A stretch of 40,045 nt of DNA from Oscillospiraceae bacterium (GCA_902784305.1 CACZUK010000007.1:1-40045); one strand, 5' to 3'; shown: positions 1 to 8,368, counted from the first letter of the stretch. The notes: generated from the sequence alone by a model not told the origin. Numbers and translations: made by a program.

Positions 1-1
1 G

Positions 2-136
2 GTAACGCCTGAGCCACGACAGCAGGGTGATGATGATACTTCCGCTAAAAACGGCGGCTTGGTTGCGCTTGAGCACATGGGACAGATGCAGCGAATCTGC
101 CCCTGCTATGAAATCTGTGTTACCGCAGAGGCTTGA
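2..136 (+). CDS. 3' end of an unrecognised ORF
   Basis: An open frame enters from the left edge and stops at TGA 134-136, giving 44 residues. The end is hydrophilic at first (PEPRQQGDDD) and then reads MGQMQRICPCYEICVTAEA, with three cysteines near the C-terminus. I do not recognise the family. The position just upstream of a DUF6870-recombinase block suggests an element cargo or mobilisation gene, but this is inference only, and the frame could be a chance opening. Confidence 0.3.
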   Translation, partial: VTPEPRQQGDDDTSAKNGGLVALEHMGQMQRICPCYEICVTAEA

Positions 137-221
137 GGTATGCCCTGGGTGGGGCGTGAAGATAATACACCGAGAATAACCGAAACTATCTGTTAATCTA
201 TGATTGACAGTGAACGATATG

Positions 222-319
222 CAGACGAGCCGGAGGGCACGTTCTTCTGGTTCGTCTGTATCTGTTTGCTGTGAATCCAACTGTTTCAAGGTGCTCTGAC
301 CACTGTACGGCACCTTTTT
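222..319 (+). terminator. Two hairpins before DUF6870; the second is terminator-like
   Basis: A ten-pair stem joins 222-231 (CAGACGAGCC) to 249-258 (GGTTCGTCTG) with one G-T wobble. It is followed by AAGGTGC at 288-294 pairing with GCACCTT at 310-316 and a short T run ending at 319. The second hairpin resembles a weak intrinsic terminator closing the upstream transcript. The rest of 137-358 shows no gene that I can support. Confidence 0.45.
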
Positions 320-358
320 ACATATTTACATAAAAACGTCAGAAAGGAGGCCGCACAC

Positions 359-583
359 TTGAAAACAGATATTCGCACCGTTGACCGGGACGAGCTGGTA
401 GACATCAGCACTGTCCGCATTGACCCTTCGCTGCCCCAGGAGCAGCGAATCAAAGACTACATCCGTCAGGTCAAGAATCCGTATTGCTACCTCGACAACG
501 GCGTTGTCGTGCATATCAGCTTTGCTGACACGGATGCAACGCTGGAGGATCAGCTTCTCTCCTACCTCAAGCGAATGACTTAG
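359..583 (+). CDS. DUF6870 family protein
   Basis: This encodes a 74-residue acidic protein. The pattern R-x-E/D-L-V-D-I near residues 10-16, KNPYC near residue 40 and the SFADTDATLEDQL stretch near residues 54-66 match the small DUF6870 family found in Clostridial mobile elements, typically next to serine recombinases. The start is TTG at 359, chosen because AGGAGG lies at 345-350, eight bases upstream, and there is no in-frame ATG at this point. Function is unknown. Its conserved position just ahead of the recombinases suggests a role in element control or transfer, which is inference. Confidence 0.75.
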   Translation: MKTDIRTVDRDELVDISTVRIDPSLPQEQRIKDYIRQVKNPYCYLDNGVVVHISFADTDATLEDQLLSYLKRMT

Positions 584-610
584 GTCAGAGAAACACTGTT
601 AACTTTTGTC

Positions 611-640
611 TTGACAGACGGAGACGCTCTGTGCTACTAT
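611..640 (+). promoter_or_regulatory. Sigma-A type promoter of the recombinase operon
   Basis: TTGACA at 611-616 and TACTAT at 635-640 are separated by 18 bases, with a TG one base before the -10 box. The site lies about 90 bases upstream of the first recombinase. The leader between them holds CTGGC...GCCAG, a small hairpin. Confidence 0.6.
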
Positions 641-732
641 GGCTATGGTCAATGAAACGCTGGCCCGGTCAGCCAGCAACAGAGCCACACTCCGAACAAT
701 TCCTGTGATTCTATCAGGAGGTTCAAACGAGT

Positions 733-2355
733 ATGGCAAACCTTACCACCTACCGTGTGTTCGCTTATCTGCGCCTGTCCAAAGAGGACGGGGACAAAGT
801 GGAGAGCGACAGCATTTCCAACCAGCGCAAGCTGATTTCCAGCTTTCTGGAAAAACGTCCAGAGTTTAAGCTGGAGGATGAGTTCATCGACGACGGTTAT
901 TCGGGCACCAGTTTTCGGCGTCCGAGTATGCAGCGGATGCTCAAACGCCTGGAAAATGGCGAAGCAAACTGTGTAATTGTCAAGGATATGTCCCGCTTTG
1001 GCCGGGAATACATCCAGTCGGGACTCTACATCCAGCGTATCTTCCCTGAAATGGGAGTGCGCTTCATCGCAATCAACGACGGCTACGATTCCATCGACAA
1101 AAAGCAGTCGGATGATTTGTTGATACCCATCAAAAACTTAATGAATGACTCCTATTGCCGTGAGTTATCCAACAAACTGCGCAAGCAGTTTCAGATTCAG
1201 CGCAGCAATGGTGAGTTTATTGGTGCCTTTGCAGCGTATGGCTACGCAAAATCGCCGGATGACAAGCACAAGCTGGTCGTGGACGATTACGCAGCCGAAG
1301 TTGTCAAGGGCATTTTTTATGCCAAATTGCAGGGAAAACCCATGCAGAGAATAGCCGATGAGCTGAATCACAGGCAGATTCTCTCTCCCGCTGACTATAA
1401 GCGGAGTTTAGGGCTGAACTATCGCTCCGGTTTCAGCACCGGCGATGCAAGCCGCTGGGACGCCAACACCGTCCGCCGCATCCTGCAAAATCGTCTGTAC
1501 ATCGGTGATTTGGAGCAGGGCAAGCGCTTCAAGCCCAACTACAAATCCAATGTGGTGCTGACCCGGCCCCCGGAAGAGTGGGCCGTCACCCATGACAGCC
1601 ACGAGCCAATCATCGACCGCTTTACCTTCGATGCTGTCCAGCGTGACCTGCTCACAGATACAAGGTGCTGTGAGGAAACCAATCTGGCAGCGCCCCTCAG
1701 TGGTCTGGTGTACTGCGCCGACTGCGGCATGAGCATGATTCAAAAGCGGGTAAAACGGGGTGAAAAGTTTTTCTATTACTACGTTTGCAGCGGGCATAAG
1801 AGAAAGCAATGCTCCACCACTCACTGCATTTCCCTTCCTCTGCTGGAGAACAGCGTCCTCCACTCCATCAATTCCTTTGTGAGCAGCGTGCTGGCCATCA
1901 AGGATTTTGTAGAGAAAACGGACGCTGAACGCCTGATGCAAGTGCGCCTGGCCAGAGTAGACACGCTCATCTCCCGCAAGGAGGAGGAAATCGAGCAGGA
2001 CAAGGAACTGCGTTTCCAGCTCTTTGAGCTGAAAGCAGACGGCATCCTGAAGCGTGACGAGTATGTTGAGATGAAGGACGCCATCTCCGACAGGATTGAA
2101 AAGCGGCAAGCTGACCTGACGGCGCTGAATTATGAACGCCGGGAACTTCTGGTGCAGGGCAGTTCCGGCCAGGAATGGCTGCGTAGGTTTAGCCAGCACT
2201 GTTGTTTTGACAAGCTGAACCGGGAGACAGCAATCACCTTCCTCCAGCAGGTCAGAGTTTATCAGGACAAGCGTATTGAAGTCGAATTTGCCTGCCAGGA
2301 CGAATATCTCACCTGGAAAGCGCTGATGAGTGAAATGCAGAAGGAGGTAGGGTGA
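733..2355 (+). CDS. Large serine recombinase 1
   Basis: This is a 540-residue site-specific recombinase that cuts and rejoins DNA through a serine-DNA link. The N-terminal resolvase domain (about 7-150) has the catalytic motif YLRLS with Ser16 and Arg14, and DMSRFGREY near 90. A recombinase domain follows (about 170-280, with YGYAKSP and NTVRRILQNRLYIG), then a zinc ribbon starting C328-x2-C331 and a charged coiled-coil region (about 410-480). ATG 733 follows AGGAGG at 718-723. It is first of three recombinases and only one base separates its stop from the next start, so all three are probably co-transcribed and may act together. The catalytic residues look intact. Confidence 0.93.
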   Translation: MANLTTYRVFAYLRLSKEDGDKVESDSISNQRKLISSFLEKRPEFKLEDEFIDDGYSGTSFRRPSMQRMLKRLENGEANCVIVKDMSRFGREYIQSGLYIQRIFPEMGVRFIAINDGYDSIDKKQSDDLLIPIKNLMNDSYCRELSNKLRKQFQIQRSNGEFIGAFAAYGYAKSPDDKHKLVVDDYAAEVVKGIFYAKLQGKPMQRIADELNHRQILSPADYKRSLGLNYRSGFSTGDASRWDANTVRRILQNRLYIGDLEQGKRFKPNYKSNVVLTRPPEEWAVTHDSHEPIIDRFTFDAVQRDLLTDTRCCEETNLAAPLSGLVYCADCGMSMIQKRVKRGEKFFYYYVCSGHKRKQCSTTHCISLPLLENSVLHSINSFVSSVLAIKDFVEKTDAERLMQVRLARVDTLISRKEEEIEQDKELRFQLFELKADGILKRDEYVEMKDAISDRIEKRQADLTALNYERRELLVQGSSGQEWLRRFSQHCCFDKLNRETAITFLQQVRVYQDKRIEVEFACQDEYLTWKALMSEMQKEVG

Positions 2356-2356
2356 T

Positions 2357-4036
2357 ATGGCAAGGAAAAGCAGGAAGGCAGCCCCAACAGCGGCAGAAGT
2401 CCCTGTAAACGGTGCCGCACAGTTTCAGGTCGGTATCTACACCCGTCTTTCCGTTGAGTCTACGCACAACAGAGAGTCTGATTCCCTGCTTCATCAGCGG
2501 GAGCTGTGCCTGGATTATCTCAAGGACAAGCCGGACATGGCCCTCGTTGACACCTACATGGACGATGGCTTCACCGGAACCAACTTTGAGCGGGTGGAGT
2601 TCCAGCGTATGCTTGGCGACATCCAGTCAAAGAGAATCAACTGTGTGTTGGTCAAAGACCTGTCCCGCTTCGGCAGAAACTATCTCGAGGTTGACCAGTA
2701 CCTGAACATCCGGTTCCCGGAGTGGAAGGTGCGCTTTATCGCTGTCCTCGACCACTTCGATACTGCTGTCCCCGACAAGGAGGGACATCTGATTGTCCCC
2801 TTCCGCAACATCCTGAATGAGTATTATTCGAGAGATTTCTCAATGAAGGTCAGGTCAGCAATCCGGGCCAAAATGAAGAACGGAACCTTTGTGGGCAACT
2901 TCGTAAACATTCCCTATGGCTATGTGCGGGATGGAGAGAATCACACCTATCAGATTAACCCGGAAACAGCTCCGGTGTTGCAGCGTATCTTCCAGATGCG
3001 CTTGAATGGTCACTCCTATTACCGTATTGCAACGACGTTGAATGATGAGGGGATTCCGTCTCCCTTCCGGTATCTCTACCTGAAGGGATGTTCAAACACT
3101 GACCGATACAGAACGGCAATATGGACTTACAGCTCCGTCAGGCAAATCCTAAACAATCGGGCTTACCTCGGCGTTCGGATACACCACAAGACAGAGAGCG
3201 GGCTGCGAGGTGCCAATCGGCGTTTTGTCGCCAGAGATCAGCAGATATGGATTGAGCAGGCCCATGAACCGCTGGTGTCACAGGAGGATTTTGATGCGGT
3301 TCAAAAGCTCAATCAGGAGTCAGCAAGAAGGCAGCGCAGCTTGAAAACGACAGCTCCGGACTGTGACTTTCGTCCCGGTTTAGGTGGTCGCACGTTCTGC
3401 GGCGACTGCGGGAGTACCATATACTATCTACCCTCAAAGATGGCAGGGAACAGAACTATTCTTTATACCAGATGCAGTCGTTTCCTGAAGTATGCGAAAG
3501 CCTGCACCATCCACTCCATTCAGGTTCCAAAGCTTGTGGAGGTCATTGACCACGCTCTGAGGCAGCAGATGTCCCTTTCCTCTGCTGTTGAAGATGCCTT
3601 GAAAAAAATGTCGTCCTCTGAGGAAGGGAAACAGACCCGGCTCAATCAAAAAAAGCGTAGTTTGCTTGTCCGCAAGAACAATATCAACGAGCGAAAGAAT
3701 CAACTCCTGAAGGACTATATGTCCCATATTCTGAACCGAGAGGAGTTTTTTCTCCTCAAGGAGCAGTATGAAGCGCAATCTTCCCAGCTTGAAAAGGAGC
3801 TGGCAGATGTACAGCAGGAAATCTCTGAGATGCAGTCATTGGCAGAAAACGCCAGGGACTGGCTCAGGACCATTCATGAGTATGAGCAGCGCCAGAGCAT
3901 CACGAATGAACTGATTCAGGATTTGGTTGAACGAGTTGACCTGTATCAGAAAGGAAAGAGTGTGGAAGTGAAGCTCACTTTTCGGTTTCAGAACACCTTT
4001 CAGCAGATTATAGGGGAGGCAGAGAGCCATGATTGA
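2357..4036 (+). CDS. Large serine recombinase 2
   Basis: This 559-residue protein has the same architecture as its neighbours: a resolvase domain with YTRLS (Ser32), DLSRFGRNY near 105, a recombinase domain around 185-290 (IPYGYVRDG, VRQILNNRAYLG), a zinc ribbon beginning C348-G-D-C351 and a coiled coil near 420-510. About 20 extra residues precede the catalytic motif. AAGGAGG at 2341-2347, inside the end of recombinase 1, serves ATG 2357. Its last eight bases overlap recombinase 3. Family membership is clear. Which of the three performs excision and which integration cannot be read from sequence. Confidence 0.93.
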   Translation: MARKSRKAAPTAAEVPVNGAAQFQVGIYTRLSVESTHNRESDSLLHQRELCLDYLKDKPDMALVDTYMDDGFTGTNFERVEFQRMLGDIQSKRINCVLVKDLSRFGRNYLEVDQYLNIRFPEWKVRFIAVLDHFDTAVPDKEGHLIVPFRNILNEYYSRDFSMKVRSAIRAKMKNGTFVGNFVNIPYGYVRDGENHTYQINPETAPVLQRIFQMRLNGHSYYRIATTLNDEGIPSPFRYLYLKGCSNTDRYRTAIWTYSSVRQILNNRAYLGVRIHHKTESGLRGANRRFVARDQQIWIEQAHEPLVSQEDFDAVQKLNQESARRQRSLKTTAPDCDFRPGLGGRTFCGDCGSTIYYLPSKMAGNRTILYTRCSRFLKYAKACTIHSIQVPKLVEVIDHALRQQMSLSSAVEDALKKMSSSEEGKQTRLNQKKRSLLVRKNNINERKNQLLKDYMSHILNREEFFLLKEQYEAQSSQLEKELADVQQEISEMQSLAENARDWLRTIHEYEQRQSITNELIQDLVERVDLYQKGKSVEVKLTFRFQNTFQQIIGEAESHD

Positions 4037-5609
4037 CACAAGAAAAAACATCAAGTATATGCGCCTCTCGCTGGAAGATGATGAGGTGGACGGCGTTCTT
4101 CAGGACGAGAGCAACAGCATCACCAGCCAGCGCCACATCCTAAATCAGTACATTGCAGGTCATCCGGAGCTGGGCACCGATTTTGAGGAAATCATTGACG
4201 ATGGTTTTACCGGAACCACCTTCCAACGTCCCGGAATGGAGAAGCTGATTCGACTGGTGGAGGCCGGAGAGGTAAACATGATTATCGTCAAAGACCTGTC
4301 CCGCTTTGGGCGCAACTATCTGGAGGCAGGATACTACATTGAACTGGTCTTTCCTGCTTATCAGGTGAGGCTGATTGCTGTCACAGATTTCTATGATACC
4401 GCTCAACAGGATTGCTCTGGAGGCGATATTGGGCTGGCGCTGAACAACATCAAAAACGAGCTGTTCAGCAGAGACATCTCCGCGAAGGTGAAATCCACGC
4501 TGGATATTCAGCGGCGAAATGGCCAATATGCAGGGCGTGTTCCTTACGGCTACCTCACCGGGCCGACCAAACATGACATCATTGTTGATCCAGAGGCCGC
4601 AGCGGTGGTGAAGAGAATCTTCCATATGGCCACTGAAGAGCATATGAAAACTTCGGAGATTGCGCGGAAACTCAATTCCGAAGGGGTTCCTTCTCCGTCC
4701 ATGTACAAAGCCGAAAAAAGGAACTATAAAGGTAAGGTACAGCCCTTCTGGACAAAAGACAATGTTTATCGTACACTTATCAGAAGAATCTACACAGGCA
4801 GCTTTGAAATGTATCAGCAGCACCTCAAAGGTGTCGGTTCCAAGCTATCTTCAGGGATACCAAGAGATAAGCGGATTGTGATCCCCAATACACATGAAGC
4901 AATTATCACTGAGTCCATTTACGAAGCTGCTCAAAAGATTATCAGACATCAGACTCCCAAGCGGAGAAGGAAAGCTGTTCCACCACCGCCTGAGCATGTT
5001 CTGGCAAGGTATCTGAAATGCGGATGCTGCGGCTGCAAGCTGTTTCAGACACATTCCGGCGAACCGAACTATGAGTGTCACAACGCCCGATGGCGGACAG
5101 ATGGAGAGTGCTGGCAGGTCAACTGCGATGCCGCTGCACTTGAACCGGTTGTTTTTCATTCGATTGAAAAACTCGTTCAACTGGCAGACCAGGAGGCACA
5201 AGAGAACCGAACAGCAGCCCAGGATGCGGAAGACCGTGGAGCAAAGCTGAAAAACGCTATTCGCTCGCTGAAGGATAAGCGAAAAGCAATCAATGGACGC
5301 AAGGTGGAATTGTATGAGCAACTGAAATGCGGCGAACTCACCTTGCAGGACTTCAAAGAGGCCAAGCAAGCCTGCAATGATGAAGAAGCGGTGCTTCAGT
5401 CTCTGTTGGAACGGAACATTGAGGAACTGGCTTCGGTTCGAGCGGAGATTGAGGCGCTGTTTCAGGCCGCAGAAGCGTCTGTGCTGCCTCCTGTCACCGA
5501 GGACCACCTGACACCTGAGCTGTTGAAATCCTTTGTACAGAAGGTTGTCATTCACCCTGACGGCAGTCCGGAAATCATCTATAAAGTGAAGAATGTATTC
5601 TATCCCTAA
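4029..5609 (+). CDS. Large serine recombinase 3
   Basis: This 526-residue protein has the catalytic motif YMRLS (Ser14), DLSRFGRNY near 90, a recombinase domain (about 165-275, PYGYLTGP and VYRTLIRRIYTG) and a cysteine-dense zinc ribbon (C331, C333, C334, C336, with later cysteines around 352-368). A helical charged region (390-480) precedes a short C-terminal strand segment. ATG 4029 overlaps the previous gene and follows GGGGAGG at 4012-4018. It is the last gene of the element before its right end, as expected when recombinase genes lie next to an attachment site. Confidence 0.93.
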   Translation: MIDTRKNIKYMRLSLEDDEVDGVLQDESNSITSQRHILNQYIAGHPELGTDFEEIIDDGFTGTTFQRPGMEKLIRLVEAGEVNMIIVKDLSRFGRNYLEAGYYIELVFPAYQVRLIAVTDFYDTAQQDCSGGDIGLALNNIKNELFSRDISAKVKSTLDIQRRNGQYAGRVPYGYLTGPTKHDIIVDPEAAAVVKRIFHMATEEHMKTSEIARKLNSEGVPSPSMYKAEKRNYKGKVQPFWTKDNVYRTLIRRIYTGSFEMYQQHLKGVGSKLSSGIPRDKRIVIPNTHEAIITESIYEAAQKIIRHQTPKRRRKAVPPPPEHVLARYLKCGCCGCKLFQTHSGEPNYECHNARWRTDGECWQVNCDAAALEPVVFHSIEKLVQLADQEAQENRTAAQDAEDRGAKLKNAIRSLKDKRKAINGRKVELYEQLKCGELTLQDFKEAKQACNDEEAVLQSLLERNIEELASVRAEIEALFQAAEASVLPPVTEDHLTPELLKSFVQKVVIHPDGSPEIIYKVKNVFYP

Positions 5610-5617
5610 TCAGTGAC

Positions 5618-5670
5618 GGCAAAATCAAGAGCCGGAGACGCAGCAAGTGTCTCCGGCTCTTGATTTTGCT
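5618..5670 (+). terminator. Long inverted repeat after the recombinases
   Basis: AAAATCAAGAGCCGGAGAC at 5621-5639 is perfectly complementary to 5649-5667. The stem can be extended by two to three more pairs, and the loop is nine bases. It starts nine bases after the recombinase 3 stop and ends in TTTT, so it may terminate the operon in both directions. A second small hairpin (GCTGCC/GGCAGC, 5668-5683) follows. A role as a recombinase binding structure is also possible. Confidence 0.6.
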
Positions 5671-5839
5671 GCCAGGTGGCAGCAAAGCTGGTTGACGAAG
5701 GTCTGGTTTGATGGTACAGTGTTATAAATACAGGACTATTCCGGATGTAATGATACTGAACCATCAGGAATAGTGAGAATAGCGTTTTTCTGAAAAAAGT
5801 GGTTGTGCCCCCCTTGACACACTCTAGACACAAAAGGAA

Positions 5840-6871
5840 GTGCGGGAAAAGCTGAGAAAAGTTACCGCTGAAATCGACGAAGGCAGCTATTTTGAGCCCA
5901 GCAGCATGACGCTGGGGGAATGGCTGGATGTCTGGACAAAGGATTACCTGAAGGATGTCAAGCCCCGGACAGCAGACTCTTACTGCTCCACGGTCAAAAA
6001 CCACATCCGGCCCGCCCTGGGAAAGATTGCGCTGAAATCCTTGTCTCCGGTTCATGTTCAAATCTTCATCAATCAACTTTTTGAGGGGAAAAACGACAAA
6101 AAAGGGCTGTCAGCCAAAACCGTTCACAACACGCACTGTGTTCTCCATCGGCTGTTGCAGGATGCGGTACGCATTGGATACCTGAAATCCAATCCCGCCG
6201 ACCACACGAACCTTCCCCGCAAGGAGAAACCGACGATACAGGCCATGGATCGGGATGATGTTGCCCGTTTTCTGACAAAGATTACGGGGCATGAGTTTGA
6301 AACGCTGTATCGCACGGCGCTGTTCACCGGAATGCGGCAGGGAGAGCTGTTGGGCCTGACCTGGGACTGCGTGGACTTCGTCAATGGGACCATCACCGTG
6401 GCCAAGCAGCTTCAGTTGACCCGTGATGGAACGGGGGAATACTCCTTAATCTCGCCAAAGAACAGCAAAGCCCGGATTCTCACTCCTGCGGAGGATGTCA
6501 TGGATTGGCTGCGTCAGCTTCAGACTCATCAACTGGAACAGCGGCTCAAGCTGGGCAGTGCATGGGAAAACAAGGACGGCTTTGTGTTCACCAATGAGTT
6601 CGGACACCATCTCTGTGCCCAGACGGTCTATTTCAAGTTCAAGATGATTATGAAGGAGCTGGGAATGCCGGATATGCGCTTCCACGACCTGAGGCACACT
6701 TATGCGGTACTTTCTCTGCTGGCAGGCGATGATTTGAAGACTTTGCAGTCGCATTTAGGTCATGCGACTGCCCAATTTACCTTGGACGTCTACGCCCATG
6801 TGACAGCCAGCATGAAAAAGGAAAGCTCTCAGCGGATGGACCGCATGATTCAGAGCGTGTCCGGTCTCTGA
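5840..6871 (+). CDS. Tyrosine integrase lacking its N-terminal domain
   Basis: From GTG 5840 this frame gives 343 residues of a phage/Tn916-type integrase. The core-binding domain spans about 25-110. The catalytic domain contains Arg166 (FTGMRQGELLGL), a candidate lysine near 207-210, the HDLRH box (His282, Arg285), His308 (SHLGH) and the nucleophile Tyr318 (LDVYAHV), so catalysis looks intact. Homology to the family already begins at 5828 (TQKEVREKL), but an in-frame TAG sits at 5825-5827, and the usual 55-70 residue arm-type DNA-binding domain is missing. I read this as a gene cut by insertion of the serine-recombinase element. GTG 5840 may be used, but it is probably a remnant with reduced function. 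Confidence 0.85.
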   Translation: MREKLRKVTAEIDEGSYFEPSSMTLGEWLDVWTKDYLKDVKPRTADSYCSTVKNHIRPALGKIALKSLSPVHVQIFINQLFEGKNDKKGLSAKTVHNTHCVLHRLLQDAVRIGYLKSNPADHTNLPRKEKPTIQAMDRDDVARFLTKITGHEFETLYRTALFTGMRQGELLGLTWDCVDFVNGTITVAKQLQLTRDGTGEYSLISPKNSKARILTPAEDVMDWLRQLQTHQLEQRLKLGSAWENKDGFVFTNEFGHHLCAQTVYFKFKMIMKELGMPDMRFHDLRHTYAVLSLLAGDDLKTLQSHLGHATAQFTLDVYAHVTASMKKESSQRMDRMIQSVSGL

Positions 6872-6931
6872 CGTTTTTGCCTCCTTCATTGCCCGGCGCT
6901 GTGCCGAATAATCCAATGCTGTCATCCCTGT

Positions 6932-6955
6932 TAAGGGTCAAAATAAGGGTCAAAC
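6932..6955 (+). repeat. 12-bp tandem repeat downstream of the integrase
   Basis: TAAGGGTCAAAA and TAAGGGTCAAAC lie head to tail, 61 bases after the integrase stop and about 120 bases from the 3' end of tRNA-Leu. Short direct repeats in this position are typical of integrase arm-type or attachment-region sites. No protein-coding frame is supported in 6872-7039. Confidence 0.45.
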
Positions 6956-7039
6956 CGGTTTGGGGGGAATATCAGGTCTGACAATTGAGAATATTTCAGT
7001 TGAAATATCCAGCTTTTCCCCTCTATTGCCCTAATTCCC

Positions 7040-7071
7040 AAAACAAAAACCCCCTGAGTTACCTCAGGGGG
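7040..7071 (-). terminator. Terminator of tRNA-Leu(CAA)
   Basis: On the minus strand a nine-pair stem (arms 7063-7071 and 7050-7058, loop of four bases) is followed by TTTTTGTTTT. It begins four bases after the tRNA 3' end. Confidence 0.9.
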
Positions 7072-7074
7072 AAG

Positions 7075-7158
7075 TGCCGGTGGCGGGGGTCGAACCCGCA
7101 CGCCATCGCTGGCAATGGATTTTGAGTCCACCTCGTCTGCCAATTCCAACACACCGGC
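7075..7158 (-). tRNA. tRNA-Leu (anticodon CAA)
   Basis: The reverse complement folds as a class II tRNA. The acceptor stem GCCGGTG pairs with CACCGGC, the discriminator is A, the anticodon loop CTCAAAA reads CAA, and there is a long variable arm and a T arm with GGTTCGA. The CCA end is not encoded, so it must be added after transcription. Its 3' end faces the truncated integrase, the usual geometry for an element inserted at a tRNA gene. Confidence 0.95.
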
Positions 7159-7168
7159 GTCGCAAAGC

Positions 7169-7197
7169 ATTATACCAGAGCTCTGAGGAAAAAGCAA
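7169..7197 (-). promoter_or_regulatory. Promoter of tRNA-Leu(CAA)
   Basis: On the minus strand TTGCTT (7192-7197) and TATAAT (7169-7174) are separated by 17 bases, about 10 bases before the tRNA 5' end. A perfect 12-bp inverted repeat (7183-7194 with 7201-7212, loop of six) overlaps the -35 box. Confidence 0.8.
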
Positions 7198-7212
7198 GCC
7201 CTTTTTCCTCAG

Positions 7213-7443
7213 GGAACCCCTGAATGAATCCAGCTTCGGCGCTGGACAAATCTTTTCCGCCAACTCACCGCCTGAGAAAACTTGAAATACAAAAAGGATT
7301 TACCCCGTTCGGGGCACTTCGCCAGCGTTTGGCACGCCTACCCTCACGGGGCACTCCCGCCGCTCATTTTTGATTCACGGCTCCCGTCGATTTGACGAAA
7401 AATCCCTCGCCCACCACTCTCGTCGGATGAAACCAGTGATTCC
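7213..7443 (+). repeat. Dispersed intergenic repeat, copy A (split)
   Basis: Block 1 (7213-7279) and block 2 (7429-7443) both reappear in the gap at 11551-11625. The shared core at 7228-7247 is identical over 20 bases and contains the hairpin TCCAGC-TTCGGC-GCTGGA. Downstream, TTTTCCGCCAA and TCACCG are also shared. Copy A carries about 150 extra bases between the blocks, with other small GC-rich hairpins. This accounts for most of the 332-base stretch 7159-7490, where I see no gene. Confidence 0.6.
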
Positions 7444-7490
7444 CTCATATTCCCATCCGCCAGCGCATAAACTGTCCCCGAACAGGAGGG

Positions 7491-7895
7491 ATGCCCATGT
7501 CACACGCAAACCGGCGCAAAAACGAGCGCGGCGCGCCTCCCGGCCGCCTGGCAGCGGCGGTGCTCTCCGGGGGCGCGGTGTCCGTGGCCGTCACGGCCCT
7601 GCTGCTGCTCCTGGCAGCACTGGCCCTCTGCTCCGGACGGCTGGAGGAAGGTGCCGCCGCGGGACTCTGTCCGGGTGCGGCGGCTCTGGGGAACCTGCTG
7701 GGCGGATTCTGGGCCGCCCGAACCCTGGGTGAGCGCTTCCTCCCCGCCGCGCTGGGCGCGGCCGGACTGGGCGCGGCCGTCTGGCTGCTGCTGGGCACGC
7801 TGGTCCTGGGCGGCGCCGCCCCCGCCGCCGCGCTGCGGCTCCTGCTCATCGCCCTGGGCGTCGGAGCGCTTTCCGGCGCACTGTGTGCCAGATGA
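7491..7895 (+). CDS. TIGR04086 family small membrane protein
   Basis: This 134-residue protein has a basic N-terminus (residues 1-18, rich in Arg and Lys) and then about four hydrophobic segments (roughly 22-46, 56-76, 82-105 and 110-131) built of Ala, Leu and Gly. The layout and the convergent pairing with yajC match the TIGR04086 family of Clostridial integral membrane proteins of unknown function. AGGAGGG at 7483-7489 ends just before ATG 7491, so the second ATG at 7497 (Met3) has the better spacing. The run of alanine and leucine makes family assignment less certain than its status as a gene. Confidence 0.7.
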   Translation: MPMSHANRRKNERGAPPGRLAAAVLSGGAVSVAVTALLLLLAALALCSGRLEEGAAAGLCPGAAALGNLLGGFWAARTLGERFLPAALGAAGLGAAVWLLLGTLVLGGAAPAAALRLLLIALGVGALSGALCAR

Positions 7896-7910
7896 GTGCA
7901 CAAAGAGGCA

Positions 7911-7958
7911 AAAAGCGGAACCCAACCCCTCCCGGGGCCGGGTTCCGCTCTGTTTTTT
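7911..7958 (+). terminator. Terminator between TIGR04086 gene and yajC
   Basis: AGCGGAACCC (7914-7923) pairs with GGGTTCCGCT (7940-7949), then CTG and six T. The minus strand also ends the stem in a T run, so it can serve yajC from the other side. Confidence 0.85.
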
Positions 7959-7970
7959 AGCCGAAAAGAC

Positions 7971-8282
7971 TCACTTCTTTTTGCTCTCCATGGTCTCGCC
8001 CTTGCCGTCCTCGCTGGTCTGAATCCCCTTGGAGGAGATGGCCCACTTCATCAGCTCGACGCGCACCCGGTCCGCGCCGGTCTCCAGCACCACGCTGTTG
8101 GCCTTCACCGCGCACACCGTGCCCACCACGCCGCCGATGGTGGTGACCTCATCACCGACCGCCAGGCTGTCCCGCATCTCAGCGGCTTCCTTCTTCCGCT
8201 TGTTCTCCGGGCGAATGAGCATAAAGTAAAAGATCACGATCATAACCACGATCATGAGAATTGAAGAAATCGTACCCTCCAT
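7971..8282 (-). CDS. yajC: Preprotein translocase subunit YajC
   Basis: This 103-residue protein has one N-terminal membrane segment (about 4-22), the RPENKRKKE basic patch right after it, and the cytosolic domain with LAVGDEVTTIGGVVGTV. These are the family's signature features. YajC associates with SecDF-YidC and the SecYEG translocon at the cytoplasmic membrane. Here it follows tgt on the same strand, as in many bacteria, but it has its own promoter. The C-terminal tail is lysine-rich (ESKKK). Length is normal. Confidence 0.95.
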   Translation of the reverse strand: MEGTISSILMIVVMIVIFYFMLIRPENKRKKEAAEMRDSLAVGDEVTTIGGVVGTVCAVKANSVVLETGADRVRVELMKWAISSKGIQTSEDGKGETMESKKK

Positions 8283-8339
8283 ACCTGTCTATACCTCCAT
8301 CTAGTCTGCCCCGCAGCCGGGGCGCACAAAGCAATCCTT

Positions 8340-8368
8340 ATTATACCGGCTCCCCCGGCCATTGGCAA
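8340..8368 (-). promoter_or_regulatory. Promoter of yajC
   Basis: On the minus strand TTGCCA (8363-8368) and TATAAT (8340-8345) are separated by 17 bases. The leader that follows contains the small hairpin GCCCC/GGGGC near 8309-8324. Confidence 0.75.

Larger units (their letters stand above)
1..5827 (+). mobile_element. Right part of a serine-recombinase mobile element
   Basis: The segment carries a DUF6870 gene and three consecutive large serine recombinases on one strand, a combination known from integrative and conjugative or mobilisable elements of gut Clostridia. Its right boundary is placed near 5827 because integrase homology resumes in frame at 5828, directly after an in-frame TAG. 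The left end lies outside the window, so no attachment-site pair can be compared. By eye the segment is less GC-rich than the chromosome to its right, which fits transfer. The exact right end could differ by tens of bases. Confidence 0.6.
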
